DNA of 64,000 nt from positions 1,693,157-1,757,156 of the forward strand of contig NZ_JANUSB010000015.1 of assembly GCF_024793895.1 (NCBI RefSeq), in the 5' to 3' direction. Of this stretch, positions 1-9,100 are shown piece after piece. This DNA is from Serratia sp. AKBS12. GTDB taxonomy: Bacteria > Pseudomonadota > Gammaproteobacteria > Enterobacterales > Enterobacteriaceae. Position numbers and translations under genes: made by a program. Within the stretch, counting starts at the first letter, position 1. Every line of letters starts with the position of its first letter. The notes under the pieces were generated by a model. That model searched no databases. It was not told the origin of the DNA and saw nothing but the letters and a program-made list of their open reading frames with translations.

Positions 1-2
1 TC

Positions 3-797
3 GAGCGTGCCGACCGTTTCGGGCTGGCGCAATTGCACCAGCTACGTGGCCGCGTTGGGCGCTCGCATCACCAGGCCTACGCCTACCTGCTGACACCGAA
101 TCCAAAGGCGATGAGCGCCGACGCGCACAAGCGACTGGAAGCGATCGCCACCCTGGAAGACCTCGGTGCCGGCTTTGCACTGGCGACCCACGATCTGGAA
201 ATCCGCGGGGCCGGCGAGCTGCTGGGCGAAGATCAGAGTGGCCAGATGACCACCATCGGCTTTTCGTTGTATATGGAACTGCTGGAAAGCGCGGTGGATG
301 CGCTAAAACACGGCCGCGAACCGTCACTGGAAGATTTGACCAGTAGCCAGACCGAAGTGGAACTGCGCATGCCGGCGTTGTTGCCGGATGATTTCATCCC
401 TGACGTAAATACCCGACTGTCATTCTATAAGCGTGTTGCCAGTGCGAAAAACGAAGGGGAACTGGAAGAGCTGAAAGTCGAGCTGATCGACCGCTTCGGC
501 AAGCTGCCAGACGCGGCGCGCAACCTGTTGCACAGCGCGGCGTTGCGCCAGCGTGCGCAAAACCTGGGTATCAAGCGAATCGAAGGCAACGAACGCGGTG
601 GTTTTATCGAGTTTGGCGACAAAAACCGCGTCGACCCCGGCTACTTGATTGGCCTGTTGCAAAGCAAACCGCAGGTTTACCGTCTGGATGGCCCCACCAA
701 GCTGAAGTTTATGCTCGACCTGACCGATCGCAGCAAGCGGTTGACCTTTATCGACGAGTTACTGACGGCGTTCCGCGAGCATACGCTGGCGGTCTGA
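3..797 (+). CDS. mfd: Transcription-repair coupling factor Mfd, C-terminal part
   Basis: Mfd is a DNA translocase that removes RNA polymerase stalled at lesions and recruits UvrA. The frame is open from base 3 and gives about 264 residues; the N-terminal UvrB-like, RNAP-interaction and first helicase parts lie outside the window. Visible are the end of the second RecA-like lobe with helicase motif VI (HQLRGRVGRS, near the start) and the C-terminal TRCF domain from about residue 120 of the fragment (PALLPDDFIPDV, RLSFYKR). The fragment aligns end to end with the E. coli C-terminus as I remember it. It is followed by a hairpin at 814-838 without a T-run. In E. coli, bhsA and ldtC lie between mfd and ycfJ; here they are absent. 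Confidence 0.96.
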   Translation, partial: ERADRFGLAQLHQLRGRVGRSHHQAYAYLLTPNPKAMSADAHKRLEAIATLEDLGAGFALATHDLEIRGAGELLGEDQSGQMTTIGFSLYMELLESAVDALKHGREPSLEDLTSSQTEVELRMPALLPDDFIPDVNTRLSFYKRVASAKNEGELEELKVELIDRFGKLPDAARNLLHSAALRQRAQNLGIKRIEGNERGGFIEFGDKNRVDPGYLIGLLQSKPQVYRLDGPTKLKFMLDLTDRSKRLTFIDELLTAFREHTLAV

Positions 798-922
798 TGG
801 CGCGTTGACCGTGGTCCTGCCGAGGCTAGCGGCAGGACGCACCTTCAGCGGCGTGGTTCAACAATCGAGTGCCGCGTCACTATGGCCTGGCCGGCGCGGC
901 GAGCAGAATGGCGGGCAAATAG

Positions 923-993
923 AAACCCGCGTCAATGTTAATGCCACTCGCTCAACGTATTGAGCGATCAGAGCTAACACTGGCCGCGGGTTT
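923..993. terminator. Nested inverted repeat between mfd and ycfJ, possible two-way terminator
   Basis: Outer arms AAACCCGCG (923-931) and CGCGGGTTT (985-993) enclose an inner hairpin CGCTCAA/TTGAGCG (949-966). The structure sits between the converging ends of mfd and ycfJ. T-rich sequence follows both outer arms, but neither T-run is strong, so termination is inferred from position and symmetry. Confidence 0.45.
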
Positions 994-1004
994 AATTCTT
1001 GTCG

Positions 1005-1559
1005 TTACGCCTGGGTCGTGGTTGGCTTGTTCAACACCAGCTGGCCACTTTTATCCAATGGGATTTGCGTACCCGGATCGTGATCCATACGGATCTTGCC
1101 CTGCTGGTCGCCGATCTTGTAGGTCACATCGTAACCCAGCGTTTTCTGTGATTTGTCATACACCGTTTTACAGCGCTGCTGTGTACTGGTGGTGGTGTCG
1201 TTGTTCTGCATCGAGCCCTGGATCTGGTTACCGGCGTAGCCGCCGCCCAGCGCACCGACCACGGTGGCGACATCACGGCCGCGTCCACCGCCGAACTGAT
1301 GACCAATCACCCCACCGGCAACTGCCCCCAACACCGAACCGGCAATGCGGTTTTCATCCTGCACCGGCGCACGGTGCGTCACCGTGACATTGCGGCATTC
1401 CCGGCGCGGCGTCTTGATGGTTTCCTTGATTGGTGTTGCATTGAGCACCTGTGCGTACTGTGGGGCGGAAGAGAAAACGTTCATACCACCGGCGACGGCC
1501 GCAATGCCCAGCGCCGCTGCTACGCCAATTCCTACACCCGCTAACATTGACTTGTTCAC
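1005..1559 (-). CDS. ycfJ: Glycine-zipper 2TM-domain protein YcfJ
   Basis: This 184-residue protein of unknown biochemical role has an N-terminal hydrophobic segment (residues 5-25). A glycine-zipper stretch lies around residues 68-105, rich in GxxxG spacing (GSVLGAVAGGVIGHQFGGG, then GALGGGYAGNQ). Such segments pack as membrane hairpins, so an envelope location is expected. The start is taken as GTG at 1559 (reading MNKSMLAG) because a strong GGAGGA ribosome site precedes it and it matches the E. coli YcfJ N-terminus; a longer open frame upstream has no such support. It is a single gene, convergent with mfd. Confidence 0.9.
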   Translation of the reverse strand: MNKSMLAGVGIGVAAALGIAAVAGGMNVFSSAPQYAQVLNATPIKETIKTPRRECRNVTVTHRAPVQDENRIAGSVLGAVAGGVIGHQFGGGRGRDVATVVGALGGGYAGNQIQGSMQNNDTTTSTQQRCKTVYDKSQKTLGYDVTYKIGDQQGKIRMDHDPGTQIPLDKSGQLVLNKPTTTQA

Positions 1560-1866
1560 AGGAAATCCTCCTGAAAGTGTTACCACGCATTTTGCACCGG
1601 GGAAGACTACCAACGTTGCACCGCGCTTATTATTTTGCGCATTGGCGGCACGCGATCTCCCGGTTTACGGCGTGCGCGCTGCGCCGTCTGTAAACACGAT
1701 AAAGTCTGCACAAGGATTGTTGTTGCTGCAATAAGACGATGTGACCAAAGATGCGGGAAATCATGCCAATCGGCGTTGTTTAGGACGAATCTTAACTATC
1801 CACGCGTAAATAATAACATTTTATACTGCCAGGTCGGTTGTCGCCGTCCCAATATGGCGGTGCAGT

Positions 1867-1892
1867 TAAAAAACCCCGCCGTTGCGGCGTGG
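1867..1892 (-). terminator. Likely distal ndh terminator
   Basis: On the minus strand the sequence is CCACGCC-GCAAC-GGCGGGG (one A/G mismatch) followed directly by six T. It lies about 180 bases after the ndh stop, behind two other hairpins. Confidence 0.6.
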
Positions 1893-1990
1893 TCAGACTG
1901 ATGACAAACCGCATTCCTGCACAGAGCGAGTAGAGGCCAATAAATAAAAATCATGAAACTCAATTTATTGATTTCCGGCTGTTCACCACA

Positions 1991-2020
1991 AAGCAGGAAA
2001 AACCACGCTTTTTCCTGCTT
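1991..2020. terminator. Perfect 12-bp hairpin downstream of ndh
   Basis: Arms AAGCAGGAAAAA and TTTTTCCTGCTT are separated by six bases. The A/T-rich inner part gives a T-run inside the stem on either strand. It is plausible as an ndh terminator or 3'-end stabiliser. Confidence 0.5.
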
Positions 2021-2075
2021 TGTCAGCAAGCTAACCACGCCGTTGCGGCGTGGTTTTGGACTGACATGTAAACGC

Positions 2076-3380
2076 TTAGTGCATCTTCAGGCGCGGGCGA
2101 ATCACGCGGTTAATACCGCCCACCAGCATCATCAGACCGGTTTTGATGTAACCGTGTAATGCCACCTGGTGCATACGGTACAGCGAGATATACACCACGC
2201 GGGCAATCCGCCCTTCTACCATCATCGAGCCGCGCATCAGGTTGCCCATCAGGCTGCCGACGGTGCTAAAACGCGAAAGCGATACCAGCGAGCCGTGGTC
2301 TTTATACACATACGGCTTCAGCGTTTGGCCGTTGATCAGCGCCAGAATATTGCTGAAGCAGCGCGAGGCCATCTGGTGCGCCGATTGCGCGCGCGGTGGC
2401 ACAAAACCACCGCCTTCTTTCGGGCAGGATGCGCAGTCGCCGATGGCGAAAATGTTCGGGTCACGGGTGGTTTGCAGCGTCGGCTCAACCATTAGCTGGT
2501 TGATACGGTTGGTTTCCAGGCCGCCGATATCCTTCATAAAGTCCGGTGCCTTGATGCCCGCCGCCCAGACCATCAGATCGGCGTCAATGAACTCGCCCCC
2601 CTTGGTGTTCAGGCCGTTTTCATCGGCGCTGGTCACCATGGTGTTGGTCAACACCCGCACCCCCAGTTTGTTCAGCTCCTGATGCGCCGCAGCGGAAATA
2701 CGCGGCGGTAACGCCGGCAAGATGCGTTCACCCGCCTCAACCAGCGTGACGTTCAGCGCGCTGTTGTCCAACCCTTCAAAACCGTAGCTGTGCAGCTGTT
2801 TCACCGCGTTATGCAGTTCCGCGGACAGTTCAACCCCGGTGGCACCGCCGCCAACAATGGCGATGTTCACCCGTTCTTTGTCGCCCGGTTGCGCCGAGAA
2901 CTTGAGGAACAGGTTCAGCATTTCATTATGGAAACGTCGTGCCTGATGCGGGTTATCCAGGAAGATGCAGTGATCTTTCACCCCCGGCGTGCCGAAGTCG
3001 TTCGAAGTGCTGCCCAATGCCATGACCAGAATGTCATAGGTCAATTCGCGGGCCGGCACCAATTCCTCACCCTGCTCATCGCAGATCTGCGCCAGGTGCA
3101 GCTTTTTTGTCTCGCGATCGATGTTGATCAGCGAACCAAGCTGGAAGCTGAAGTGATGATTGCGGGCATGCGCCAGATAGCTCAGCGCATCCACACCGTC
3201 ATCCAGAGAGCCGGTTGCCACCTCATGCAGTAACGGTTTCCACAGGTGACTATGGTTGCGATCCACCAACGTGATCTCTGCCTTGTGCTTGCGACCAAGT
3301 TTATGGCCCAGGCTGGTAGCCAGTTCCAGGCCGCCGGCGCCGCCACCTACAATGACGATTTTCTTGATTGGCATTGTCAA
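2076..3380 (-). CDS. ndh: Type II NADH dehydrogenase Ndh
   Basis: This single-subunit, non-proton-pumping NADH:quinone oxidoreductase uses FAD on the inner face of the cytoplasmic membrane. The 434 residues equal the E. coli length and the match runs end to end. The FAD dinucleotide motif is IVGGGAGG (about residues 10-17), the NADH-binding motif is IVGGGATG (about 175-182), and the second FAD motif is FAIGDCA near residue 310. The C-terminal part ([14 protein letters not shown]) is the amphipathic membrane-attachment region. The start follows the E. coli protein (MTxP). An FNR-like box upstream fits the known anaerobic repression of ndh. It is transcribed alone. Confidence 0.98.
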   Translation of the reverse strand: MTMPIKKIVIVGGGAGGLELATSLGHKLGRKHKAEITLVDRNHSHLWKPLLHEVATGSLDDGVDALSYLAHARNHHFSFQLGSLINIDRETKKLHLAQICDEQGEELVPARELTYDILVMALGSTSNDFGTPGVKDHCIFLDNPHQARRFHNEMLNLFLKFSAQPGDKERVNIAIVGGGATGVELSAELHNAVKQLHSYGFEGLDNSALNVTLVEAGERILPALPPRISAAAHQELNKLGVRVLTNTMVTSADENGLNTKGGEFIDADLMVWAAGIKAPDFMKDIGGLETNRINQLMVEPTLQTTRDPNIFAIGDCASCPKEGGGFVPPRAQSAHQMASRCFSNILALINGQTLKPYVYKDHGSLVSLSRFSTVGSLMGNLMRGSMMVEGRIARVVYISLYRMHQVALHGYIKTGLMMLVGGINRVIRPRLKMH

Positions 3381-3515
3381 AATAACCCTCTAAATGTGAA
3401 CCAATTGTTATCCAAGGGTAAACAAATAATATCCTTAGAATACATGGGGTTCGCTTAAAATAAACCTGCTGTCTGAGGCCAGAATAGCATGGGAGGTTAT
3501 TTGGTCATACCAAAA

Positions 3516-3529
3516 TTGATGTAGGTCAA
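3516..3529. promoter_or_regulatory. FNR-like box upstream of ndh
   Basis: TTGATGTAGGTCAA matches the FNR consensus TTGAT-N4-ATCAA at nine of ten positions, 136 bases before the ndh start. E. coli ndh is repressed by FNR. The whole 3381-3711 interval contains no gene: it holds this ndh promoter region and the ycfP terminator. Confidence 0.65.
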
Positions 3530-3645
3530 TTTCTTTTGGTTAAAGGCTGGACGTGCGGGGATTTTGACGATTGTGATTCAAATAGTTAGCGCCAGATCAC
3601 ATTTTTGTCTTTTACATTCGGCTGCCGATTTATTTGCTCTCATAG

Positions 3646-3688
3646 CAAATAAAACCGCCAATTATCGACATAATGACAATAATGGCGG
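3646..3688 (-). terminator. Terminator after ycfP
   Basis: On the minus strand CCGCCATTAT pairs with ATAATTGGCGG (one bulged base) and is followed by TTTTATTT. A second hairpin, ATTTGCT/AGCAAAT, lies just beyond. The position is 24 bases after the ycfP stop. Confidence 0.65.
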
Positions 3689-3711
3689 CCATCGAACAGG
3701 TTATAGAACTG

Positions 3712-4254
3712 TTACGCCAGGACCTTGAACGCCTTGATACGTTGCAGATGCGGTGAAATATCTTTGAATTTATGCGTCTGCCGTTCATCCCAGACGATTT
3801 CATAATATTTATGCAACAGTGACGCACTGCGCTGGTTGTCCAATACTTCGTCCTGTCGCGACAACAGCACCAGACAGCGATTGCGGTTTTTTTCGCGAAA
3901 ATCCTCGACGCACTTGGTGGCGATATCGCGATACTCTTCCGGACGATCGATCTTGCCATGCATGTGCTCTTCCGGGAACAGATTGGGATTGATCGCCACT
4001 TGGCGGATACCACACAGAAAACCGATACGCTCGGCCCAGAAGCCCCCCAGGCCTACGCCGCAAATCAGCGCCTGCTGCCCACCTGACTGCTGCAATGCCT
4101 TGTCCACCTCTTTCAACAGATGCTGCATATCATGGCGTGGATGCAAGGTGCTGTAACTGATAAAACGCACGTCCGGATCGATAAACTGCAACTGCAGCAC
4201 TTTTTCATGATTGCCGGGGCTGGTGGAATCAAAACCGTGCAAATAGATAATCAT
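3712..4254 (-). CDS. ycfP: YcfP-type alpha/beta hydrolase-like protein (UPF0227)
   Basis: This 180-residue cytoplasmic protein matches E. coli YcfP along its length. It has an esterase-like fold: the N-terminal [10 protein letters not shown] forms the oxyanion-side strand, and CGVGLGG (about residues 67-73) sits where hydrolases carry the GxSxG nucleophile motif, but with glycine in place of serine. A hydrolytic role is therefore doubtful. The start ATG at 4254 is preceded by a GAGGA site; the longer upstream frame reads through the nagZ intergenic hairpin (4278-4294). It is the last gene of the hinT-to-ycfP run, 68 bases after nagZ. The function is unknown. Confidence 0.93.
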   Translation of the reverse strand: MIIYLHGFDSTSPGNHEKVLQLQFIDPDVRFISYSTLHPRHDMQHLLKEVDKALQQSGGQQALICGVGLGGFWAERIGFLCGIRQVAINPNLFPEEHMHGKIDRPEEYRDIATKCVEDFREKNRNRCLVLLSRQDEVLDNQRSASLLHKYYEIVWDERQTHKFKDISPHLQRIKAFKVLA

Positions 4255-4322
4255 AAGGATCCTCGCAACAAGCCGGGGGGCCGCAGCGCGGCCCTCATCA
4301 TTTAACGCCGCAATACGACGCG

Positions 4323-5360
4323 CTACGGCTTCACCTCGCCGCGCTGTTTGTGCTCTTCCCAACGTTCGCTGAGCGCCGTCAACTGCTGATGTGCCAGCTT
4401 CCAGCGTGCGGAATCACGCAATTCCTGGCGGGTAAACCGACCTTGATGATACAGCCGCTGCAACTTCTCTGTTTTGACCGGGGACAGGTTATCCAGCACG
4501 CTAACGGCACCGGTCCGGTTGTTGCACACCAGAATCATGTCACAACCGGCATCCAGCGCGGCCTGTCCTCGTTCGGCATAGCTGCCCATGATCGCCGCGC
4601 CTTCCATCGATAGGTCATCGGAGAAAATGATACCGTCAAAGCCCAGTTCTTCACGCAGGATCTGCTTGAGCCAGTACGGGGAACCGCTGGCCGGACGTGA
4701 GTCTGCTTCAGTATAGATGACGTGTGCCGGCATCACCGCGTCCAGCAGTTGGCGGCTGATAAGCTCACGGAAGATCCGCATGTCATGCTCGCGGATCTGC
4801 GCCAGCGGTCGCGGATCGCGCGGGGTTTCCTTATGCGAGTCAGCGCTGACCGCACCGTGTCCCGGGAAGTGCTTGCCGGTGGTTTTCATCCCGGCGGAGT
4901 GCATCCCCTGGATAAAGCACTCCGCCATCGCCAATGCCTGCACCGGATCGCTGTGGAATGAACGTTCACCAATCGCCGCGCTGGAATGACCGATGTCGAG
5001 TACCGGCGCGAAGCTGATGTCGATATCCTGAGCAATCATTTCCGCCGCCATCAGCCAGCCGGCCTCCTGCGCCAGGCGAGCGGCTTCCTCCGCCTCATGC
5101 AGCGCAGCAAATGACTGCGCCGCCGGCAGGCGGGTAAAGCCCTGATGAAACCGCTGAACCCGCCCGCCTTCCTGATCGACCGCCACCACCAGCCGTTGAT
5201 GCGAGGCGGCGCGAATTTGCCGCACCAGTTCGCCTAACTGCGCCACGTCATGGAAATTGCGGCTAAACAGGATCAACCCGCCGACCAGCGGGTGCTGCAA
5301 AATTTCACGCTCTTCGGCATCCAGCTCGAAGCTGGCGACATCTAACATTACTGGGCCCAC
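4323..5360 (-). CDS. nagZ: Beta-N-acetylglucosaminidase NagZ
   Basis: This cytoplasmic family-3 glycoside hydrolase removes GlcNAc from anhydro-muropeptides during cell-wall recycling; its products also feed AmpC induction in species that have ampR. The 345 residues show DQEGGRVQR (near 60), the NagZ signature KHFPGHGAV with the following SDSHKE-type catalytic loop (about 160-175), and the nucleophile region FSDDLSM (about 245). GTG at 5360 is preferred (reading MGPVMLDV as in E. coli), with TGAGGT just upstream; another in-frame GTG two codons earlier overlaps that site. It lies in the operon between thiK and ycfP. Confidence 0.96.
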   Translation of the reverse strand: MGPVMLDVASFELDAEEREILQHPLVGGLILFSRNFHDVAQLGELVRQIRAASHQRLVVAVDQEGGRVQRFHQGFTRLPAAQSFAALHEAEEAARLAQEAGWLMAAEMIAQDIDISFAPVLDIGHSSAAIGERSFHSDPVQALAMAECFIQGMHSAGMKTTGKHFPGHGAVSADSHKETPRDPRPLAQIREHDMRIFRELISRQLLDAVMPAHVIYTEADSRPASGSPYWLKQILREELGFDGIIFSDDLSMEGAAIMGSYAERGQAALDAGCDMILVCNNRTGAVSVLDNLSPVKTEKLQRLYHQGRFTRQELRDSARWKLAHQQLTALSERWEEHKQRGEVKP

Positions 5361-5380
5361 GGCCACCTCACTTCATTGAT

Positions 5381-6250
5381 TCATACGGAACGGGGTAATG
5401 ATAAACAAAATCGCTGGCGCAACGCTGCGGCCCAGCGCAAAAACTCACTCTCGCCGCTTTGCTGCCAGCGGACTTCAAACCACATCAGCATCAGATAATC
5501 TACCCACGGCAACCAGCGCGATACCTGCGATACCAGCCGGCGCGCATCGTGGTAGCCGTACTGTACATACTGTTCAATAAATTGCCGGCATTGCTCGCCG
5601 GACCAGGCGTTGAATCGAAACATCGCCGCCAGTTCAAGCGCAACGTCACCGTCGGCGGCGTACTCCCAGTCAATCAACCGCATGCGCCGAGGTTGGGCAA
5701 TCATGTTGTCCGGGTGGATATCCATATGCAACGGTGCCAGCTTGAGCGGCTGCGGCACAGCCGCATGCACAAAGCGTTGCTGTAATCGCAGCCAGGCCGG
5801 CGTGAGGCGCCGCCGGTCGATATGCTGCCAATAATGCCGGTACCGCCGCGGCAGATCCAGCCGATAACCGCTGAGCGGCCGCTGATGCAAATCTGCCGTC
5901 AAACGCGCCAGCCCGCCGTTTTGCCGAAGCTGGTCGAACGCCGCTTCAGTGACAACGTCACCATCGAGCCACTCGACAATAATCCAGTGCGCATTCTGGG
6001 CAACCACCCTCGGGCCAAGCGTAATGGCGCTGCGTCGTAATAACCGCGCCTCCCGCTGACGGCTGACGCCCAGCACTGACTTGTCCGGCGTCTGCTGACG
6101 CGCCAGCAGACTAATGCCCTCGCCCTCGATACGCCAGCTTTCCCCCGTCAGCCCCTGTACCGGGCTGAAACGACAACCGGCGGTTTTCACCGCCGGCAGT
6201 CTGGTTTGCAACAGTGTTCGCAGTTGCGCGTTAGCGTTTGACGTCGCCAT
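5381..6250 (-). CDS. thiK: Thiamine kinase ThiK
   Basis: ThiK phosphorylates thiamine in the salvage route to thiamine pyrophosphate. The 289-residue protein is of the aminoglycoside-phosphotransferase/choline-kinase fold: a substrate-entry region (GLTGESWRI near 45), the catalytic loop HMDIHPDNM (about residue 180) and the metal-binding LIDWEYA (about 200). It is somewhat longer than E. coli ThiK (274). The ATG at 6250 overlaps the end of lpoB by 20 bases, which implies translational coupling; an upstream GTG is the alternative. The hinT-ycfL-lpoB-thiK-nagZ-ycfP order is the same as in E. coli. Confidence 0.92.
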   Translation of the reverse strand: MATSNANAQLRTLLQTRLPAVKTAGCRFSPVQGLTGESWRIEGEGISLLARQQTPDKSVLGVSRQREARLLRRSAITLGPRVVAQNAHWIIVEWLDGDVVTEAAFDQLRQNGGLARLTADLHQRPLSGYRLDLPRRYRHYWQHIDRRRLTPAWLRLQQRFVHAAVPQPLKLAPLHMDIHPDNMIAQPRRMRLIDWEYAADGDVALELAAMFRFNAWSGEQCRQFIEQYVQYGYHDARRLVSQVSRWLPWVDYLMLMWFEVRWQQSGESEFLRWAAALRQRFCLSLPRSV

Positions 6251-6818
6251 TGCCCGACCAGACAATTTCACCGCTTTGCGCCAACATCAGCTGCATGTCC
6301 ATTTGCGGTGATTTTACGTCACCGCTGACGTCGCTGTACAAGACATACTGCGCGCCGACGATACGTGCCAGACCGATGGCCTTGCTGCGCGAGCCAAGAC
6401 TGTCGTCCGCCGACAGGCCGAGCGTTTGTTTGGCGCTGGCCAGTTGCGTTTCCGGCACCACGCGGAAGGTCTGATTCGAGGCCAACGCCTTATGCAGCGC
6501 AGCAGTGGCTTTGCCGGTCTGCAGCGCTCCGTTGGTGTTGTTTTTCACGCTGTCCAGCAGCAGCACGCTACCCGGCGTCACGCCATCGGCTTTCAGCATC
6601 TGGCTTACCAGCGGTTGTACGCTGCCCAGCCAATTGAAACTCTGAATTTTCGGCGGCTGCGGTACCGGCTCGGAGACTGGCGGCTCCGGCTGCTGAGGAA
6701 CGTCAGGCGTCGGGGTTACCGGTTCAATGGTCACCGGCGGTTGCGGTTGTTCCGGTGGGCGTTGCAGACAGCCGGTCAACACCAGCGCAGCCAAAGCCAC
6801 AAATAGATACTTTTTCAT
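6231..6818 (-). CDS. lpoB: Outer-membrane lipoprotein LpoB, activator of PBP1b
   Basis: LpoB reaches through the periplasm to activate the bifunctional peptidoglycan synthase PBP1b (MrcB). The 195-residue precursor has a signal peptide ending in the lipobox LTGC (cysteine near residue 17). A proline/glutamine/glutamate-rich disordered stalk follows (about 20-60, with many PQP and PEP units), then the folded C-terminal domain (NWLGSVQPLVSQML to the end). The second of two adjacent ATGs is chosen because it lies six bases after GGAG. Operon member between ycfL and thiK, overlapping thiK. Confidence 0.94.
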   Translation of the reverse strand: MKKYLFVALAALVLTGCLQRPPEQPQPPVTIEPVTPTPDVPQQPEPPVSEPVPQPPKIQSFNWLGSVQPLVSQMLKADGVTPGSVLLLDSVKNNTNGALQTGKATAALHKALASNQTFRVVPETQLASAKQTLGLSADDSLGSRSKAIGLARIVGAQYVLYSDVSGDVKSPQMDMQLMLAQSGEIVWSGNGDVKR

Positions 6819-6848
6819 CATTCTCTCCAACGGGGCCAAGCGCATGGC

Positions 6849-7238
6849 TTATAAAAAGATGTACAGACGCGCACGCCTGGCTTCCAGATTGCCATTAATG
6901 GAATAGATCTGGGCATCTGAATTCGGCGCAACGGTGATTTCACGCGGTTTTTCGAACGGTCGGATATCCAGCCCCTGATCGTCATACCAGAAGAAACGGT
7001 AATGCACGGTGACCGGGGTTGGCTGGGTGTTGCTCAGCACCGAGGTAGCGATCATCCGCCCCGAAGCGTCGTTAACCACCGGGCGGTCGGCCAGTATGCC
7101 GGCGGTCAGCACCGGCGAATCCATCACTACCGTTTGGCGTTCGTTCACCGCAATGCCTTCCGGGCTGCTGCAGCCCATCAGCAGCGCAGCGGGTAACACC
7201 AGCGCCATCAAGCAACGCAGCGGTTTGGTATAGCGCAT
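6849..7238 (-). CDS. ycfL: YcfL-family lipoprotein (DUF1425)
   Basis: This small lipoprotein of unknown function has 129 residues. A basic start (MRYTKPLR), a hydrophobic stretch and the lipobox LLMGC (cysteine near residue 23) predict export and lipidation. The mature part is a short beta-rich domain (VTVHYRFFWYDDQGLDI) typical of DUF1425. The start ATG at 7238 follows a GAGGGA site; upstream codons in the same frame run into hinT. It sits 17 bases after hinT and 30 before lpoB. Co-transcription with lpoB suggests an envelope role, but no activity is established. Confidence 0.9.
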   Translation of the reverse strand: MRYTKPLRCLMALVLPAALLMGCSSPEGIAVNERQTVVMDSPVLTAGILADRPVVNDASGRMIATSVLSNTQPTPVTVHYRFFWYDDQGLDIRPFEKPREITVAPNSDAQIYSINGNLEARRARLYIFL

Positions 7239-7255
7239 GGCATCCCTCGCAATAA

Positions 7256-7606
7256 TCAGTAAGACAGCATCGGGCCAAGCGAACAACCGCCAACCAGATG
7301 CATATGAATATGATAGACCTCTTGGCCGCCATGGCGATTGCAGTTGATGATCAGCCGATAACCGTCTTCAGCAATGCCCTCCTGGGCAGCAATCTTCGCC
7401 GCGACGGTCACCATACGCCCCAATGCGGCTTCATGCTCGCGGGTAACGTCATTCGCCGTCGGGATCAGCACGTTGGGCACAATCAGAATATGTGTAGGTG
7501 CTTTCGGCGAGATATCACGAAAGGCGGTGACCAGTTCGTCCTGATAAACCACATCAGCGGGAATTTCTTTACGAATAATTTTACTGAAAATAGTTTCTTC
7601 GGCCAT
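7256..7606 (-). CDS. hinT: HIT-family purine nucleoside phosphoramidase HinT
   Basis: HinT hydrolyses adenosine 5'-phosphoramidates and aminoacyl-adenylate-like compounds in the cytoplasm. The 116 residues carry the histidine-triad motif HIHMH at 99-103, followed by LVGG. The N-terminal [17 protein letters not shown] is the standard family start. The length fits the family (E. coli 119). It is the first gene of the run through ycfP and probably carries the operon promoter in 7607-7800, where I see no other feature. Confidence 0.97.
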   Translation of the reverse strand: MAEETIFSKIIRKEIPADVVYQDELVTAFRDISPKAPTHILIVPNVLIPTANDVTREHEAALGRMVTVAAKIAAQEGIAEDGYRLIINCNRHGGQEVYHIHMHLVGGCSLGPMLSY

Positions 7607-7800
7607 CTGGAATTCCTTGTTAGCTAGAAAGAAGGTTTACGCAGTATGAGTGACAAATTCTACTGCTTTCAACCTGATTGCGCACTTTCTGCGTTGAGTG
7701 GTGCAGAATCAGCCAGCCTCGCCGGTGATGGCGGCGTTTAGCGCCAGTTTACCTGCCGGGCACGCGTACTTGCTCGGCATCGACCGCCCGCTGTTGAACA

Positions 7801-8184
7801 TCAACAATCAGCGCCGATCAACTGCGGCGCGTGGCGATGCATCCAGTCGGCCAGGCTGTCCAGCGTTGGCCGCAGCGTCTTGCCCAGTTCGGTAATCTGA
7901 TATTCCACCCGCGGCGGCACTTGCGGAAAAATATGCCGCGTCACCAACCCTCGCTGTTCAAACTGGCGCAGTTGCCGCGTTAGCTCTTTTTGCGCGATCG
8001 GTGCCACGGCGCGTTGCAGTTCACCAAATCGCACCGGTGCATCAATAATCATCAGCCGGTATAAAATCGGTATTGCCCACTTCCCCGACAGCAGATTGAC
8101 AAAATCAACCATCGGACAGGGTTGCCCGGCGCTGGGTAACCGGGCCAAATTTTTTTCTTCCGGACATGCCGCGCTATTGGTCAT
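7801..8184 (-). CDS. HxlR-family transcriptional regulator
   Basis: This 127-residue winged-helix regulator is of the HxlR type. Residues about 28-115 form the domain (MVDFVNLLSGKWAIPILYRL, RFGELQRAV, QKELTRQLRQFEQRGLV, then VEYQITELGKTL). A cysteine near residue 23 (QPCPM) lies at the site of the redox- or aldehyde-sensing cysteine of several HxlR proteins. It is divergent from the dehydrogenase at 8287 with about 100 bases between the starts, the usual arrangement for a regulator acting on its neighbour. The inducer is unknown. The pair occupies the place of fhuE in E. coli. Confidence 0.9.
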   Translation of the reverse strand: MTNSAACPEEKNLARLPSAGQPCPMVDFVNLLSGKWAIPILYRLMIIDAPVRFGELQRAVAPIAQKELTRQLRQFEQRGLVTRHIFPQVPPRVEYQITELGKTLRPTLDSLADWMHRHAPQLIGADC

Positions 8185-8286
8185 TTGTTTCCTCCCGCCC
8201 CTTTAGTATCCAAATGGTACCTACTATGCAAAGGATACTACAACGCAAATAATGAGGCTATCACGCACCAAACCAGAGGAAAGATC

Positions 8287-9033
8287 GTGTCACGATTGCA
8301 AAACAAATACGCCTTGATTACCGGCGGCACCAGCGGCATTGGGCTGGAAACCGCCCGCCGGTTTATCGCCGAAGGCGCCACGGTAGCGATTACCGGCCGC
8401 AGCCACAGTGGGCTGGAAGCGGCAAAACGTCAATTGGGCGAGGTAGTTACGCTACTGAGCGATGCCGGCGACGTAGCGCAACAACGCCAGCTGGCACAGC
8501 AGTTGGCACTGCACTGGCCACGTCTGGACGTGCTGTTTGTCAACGCCGGCGACGTCACTCACCATGCGCTGGAAGAATGGAACGAAGCAGACTATGACCG
8601 TCTGATGAACACTAACCTCAAAGGGCCGTTCTTCCTGATTCAGGCGCTGCTGCCAATGCTGGCCAACCCTGCCTCCGTCATTCTGTGTGGCTCGGTCAGC
8701 GCGCATATCGGCCTGCCGCAAAGTAATGCCTACGCGGCCAGCAAGGCCGCTTTGCTTTCATTGGCACGCACGTTGTCGGGTGAGCTGCATCCACGCGGTA
8801 TTCGCGTCAATGGCCTCAGCCCTGGCCCGACGGAAACTCCAGCCTTTGGCAAGCTCGGCTTGCAGGACAAGGACCGGGAGACGCTGAAGCAGGAAATTCG
8901 CGCGCTGGTGCCGATTGGCCGCATGGGCAGCGCACTGGAACTGGCGCACGCAGCGGTATTCCTGGCCTCGGACGAATCGGCGTTTATGGTCGGCGCCGAA
9001 CTGCAAATGGACGGCGGCGTGGGTAATCTATAA
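8287..9033 (+). CDS. Short-chain dehydrogenase/reductase (SDR)
   Basis: This 248-residue NAD(P)-dependent classical SDR has the cofactor motif TGGTSGIG (about residues 11-18) and a D/N-A-G strand motif (FVNAGDV, near 86). The catalytic serine is in ILCGSVSAH (near 138), YAASK is near 153, and the C-terminal end (MVGAELQMDGG) is typical of the family. A GTG start at 8287 is chosen because it follows AGAGGAAAG and removes an N-terminal extension absent from SDRs. Substrate unknown. It is probably controlled by the divergent HxlR protein. A terminator of ptsG follows on the other strand. Confidence 0.9.
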   Translation: MSRLQNKYALITGGTSGIGLETARRFIAEGATVAITGRSHSGLEAAKRQLGEVVTLLSDAGDVAQQRQLAQQLALHWPRLDVLFVNAGDVTHHALEEWNEADYDRLMNTNLKGPFFLIQALLPMLANPASVILCGSVSAHIGLPQSNAYAASKAALLSLARTLSGELHPRGIRVNGLSPGPTETPAFGKLGLQDKDRETLKQEIRALVPIGRMGSALELAHAAVFLASDESAFMVGAELQMDGGVGNL

Positions 9034-9056
9034 CCGGCGAGGCGGGGCCTGGCAAT

Positions 9057-9080
9057 AAAAAAGGGAGGCTTTCGCCTCCC
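9057..9080 (-). terminator. ptsG terminator
   Basis: On the minus strand GGGAGGC-GAAA-GCCTCCC is followed by six T, 20 bases after the ptsG stop. It is a textbook intrinsic terminator with a GNRA loop. Confidence 0.92.
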
Positions 9081-9100
9081 TCAAAACTCCCCTACCTGAA

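Larger units (their letters stand above)
1560..2075. other. Intergenic region ycfJ-ndh: ycfJ promoter side and a hairpin cluster
   Basis: I see no convincing gene in this stretch. The part nearest ycfJ (1560-1860) should hold its promoter. The rest holds three hairpins downstream of ndh: 1868-1891, 1991-2020 and 2035-2053. The first and third share the 17-base core CGCCGTTGCGGCGTGGT, and the second carries CCACGC in its loop. Short open frames here lack ribosome sites and coding character. Confidence 0.6.
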
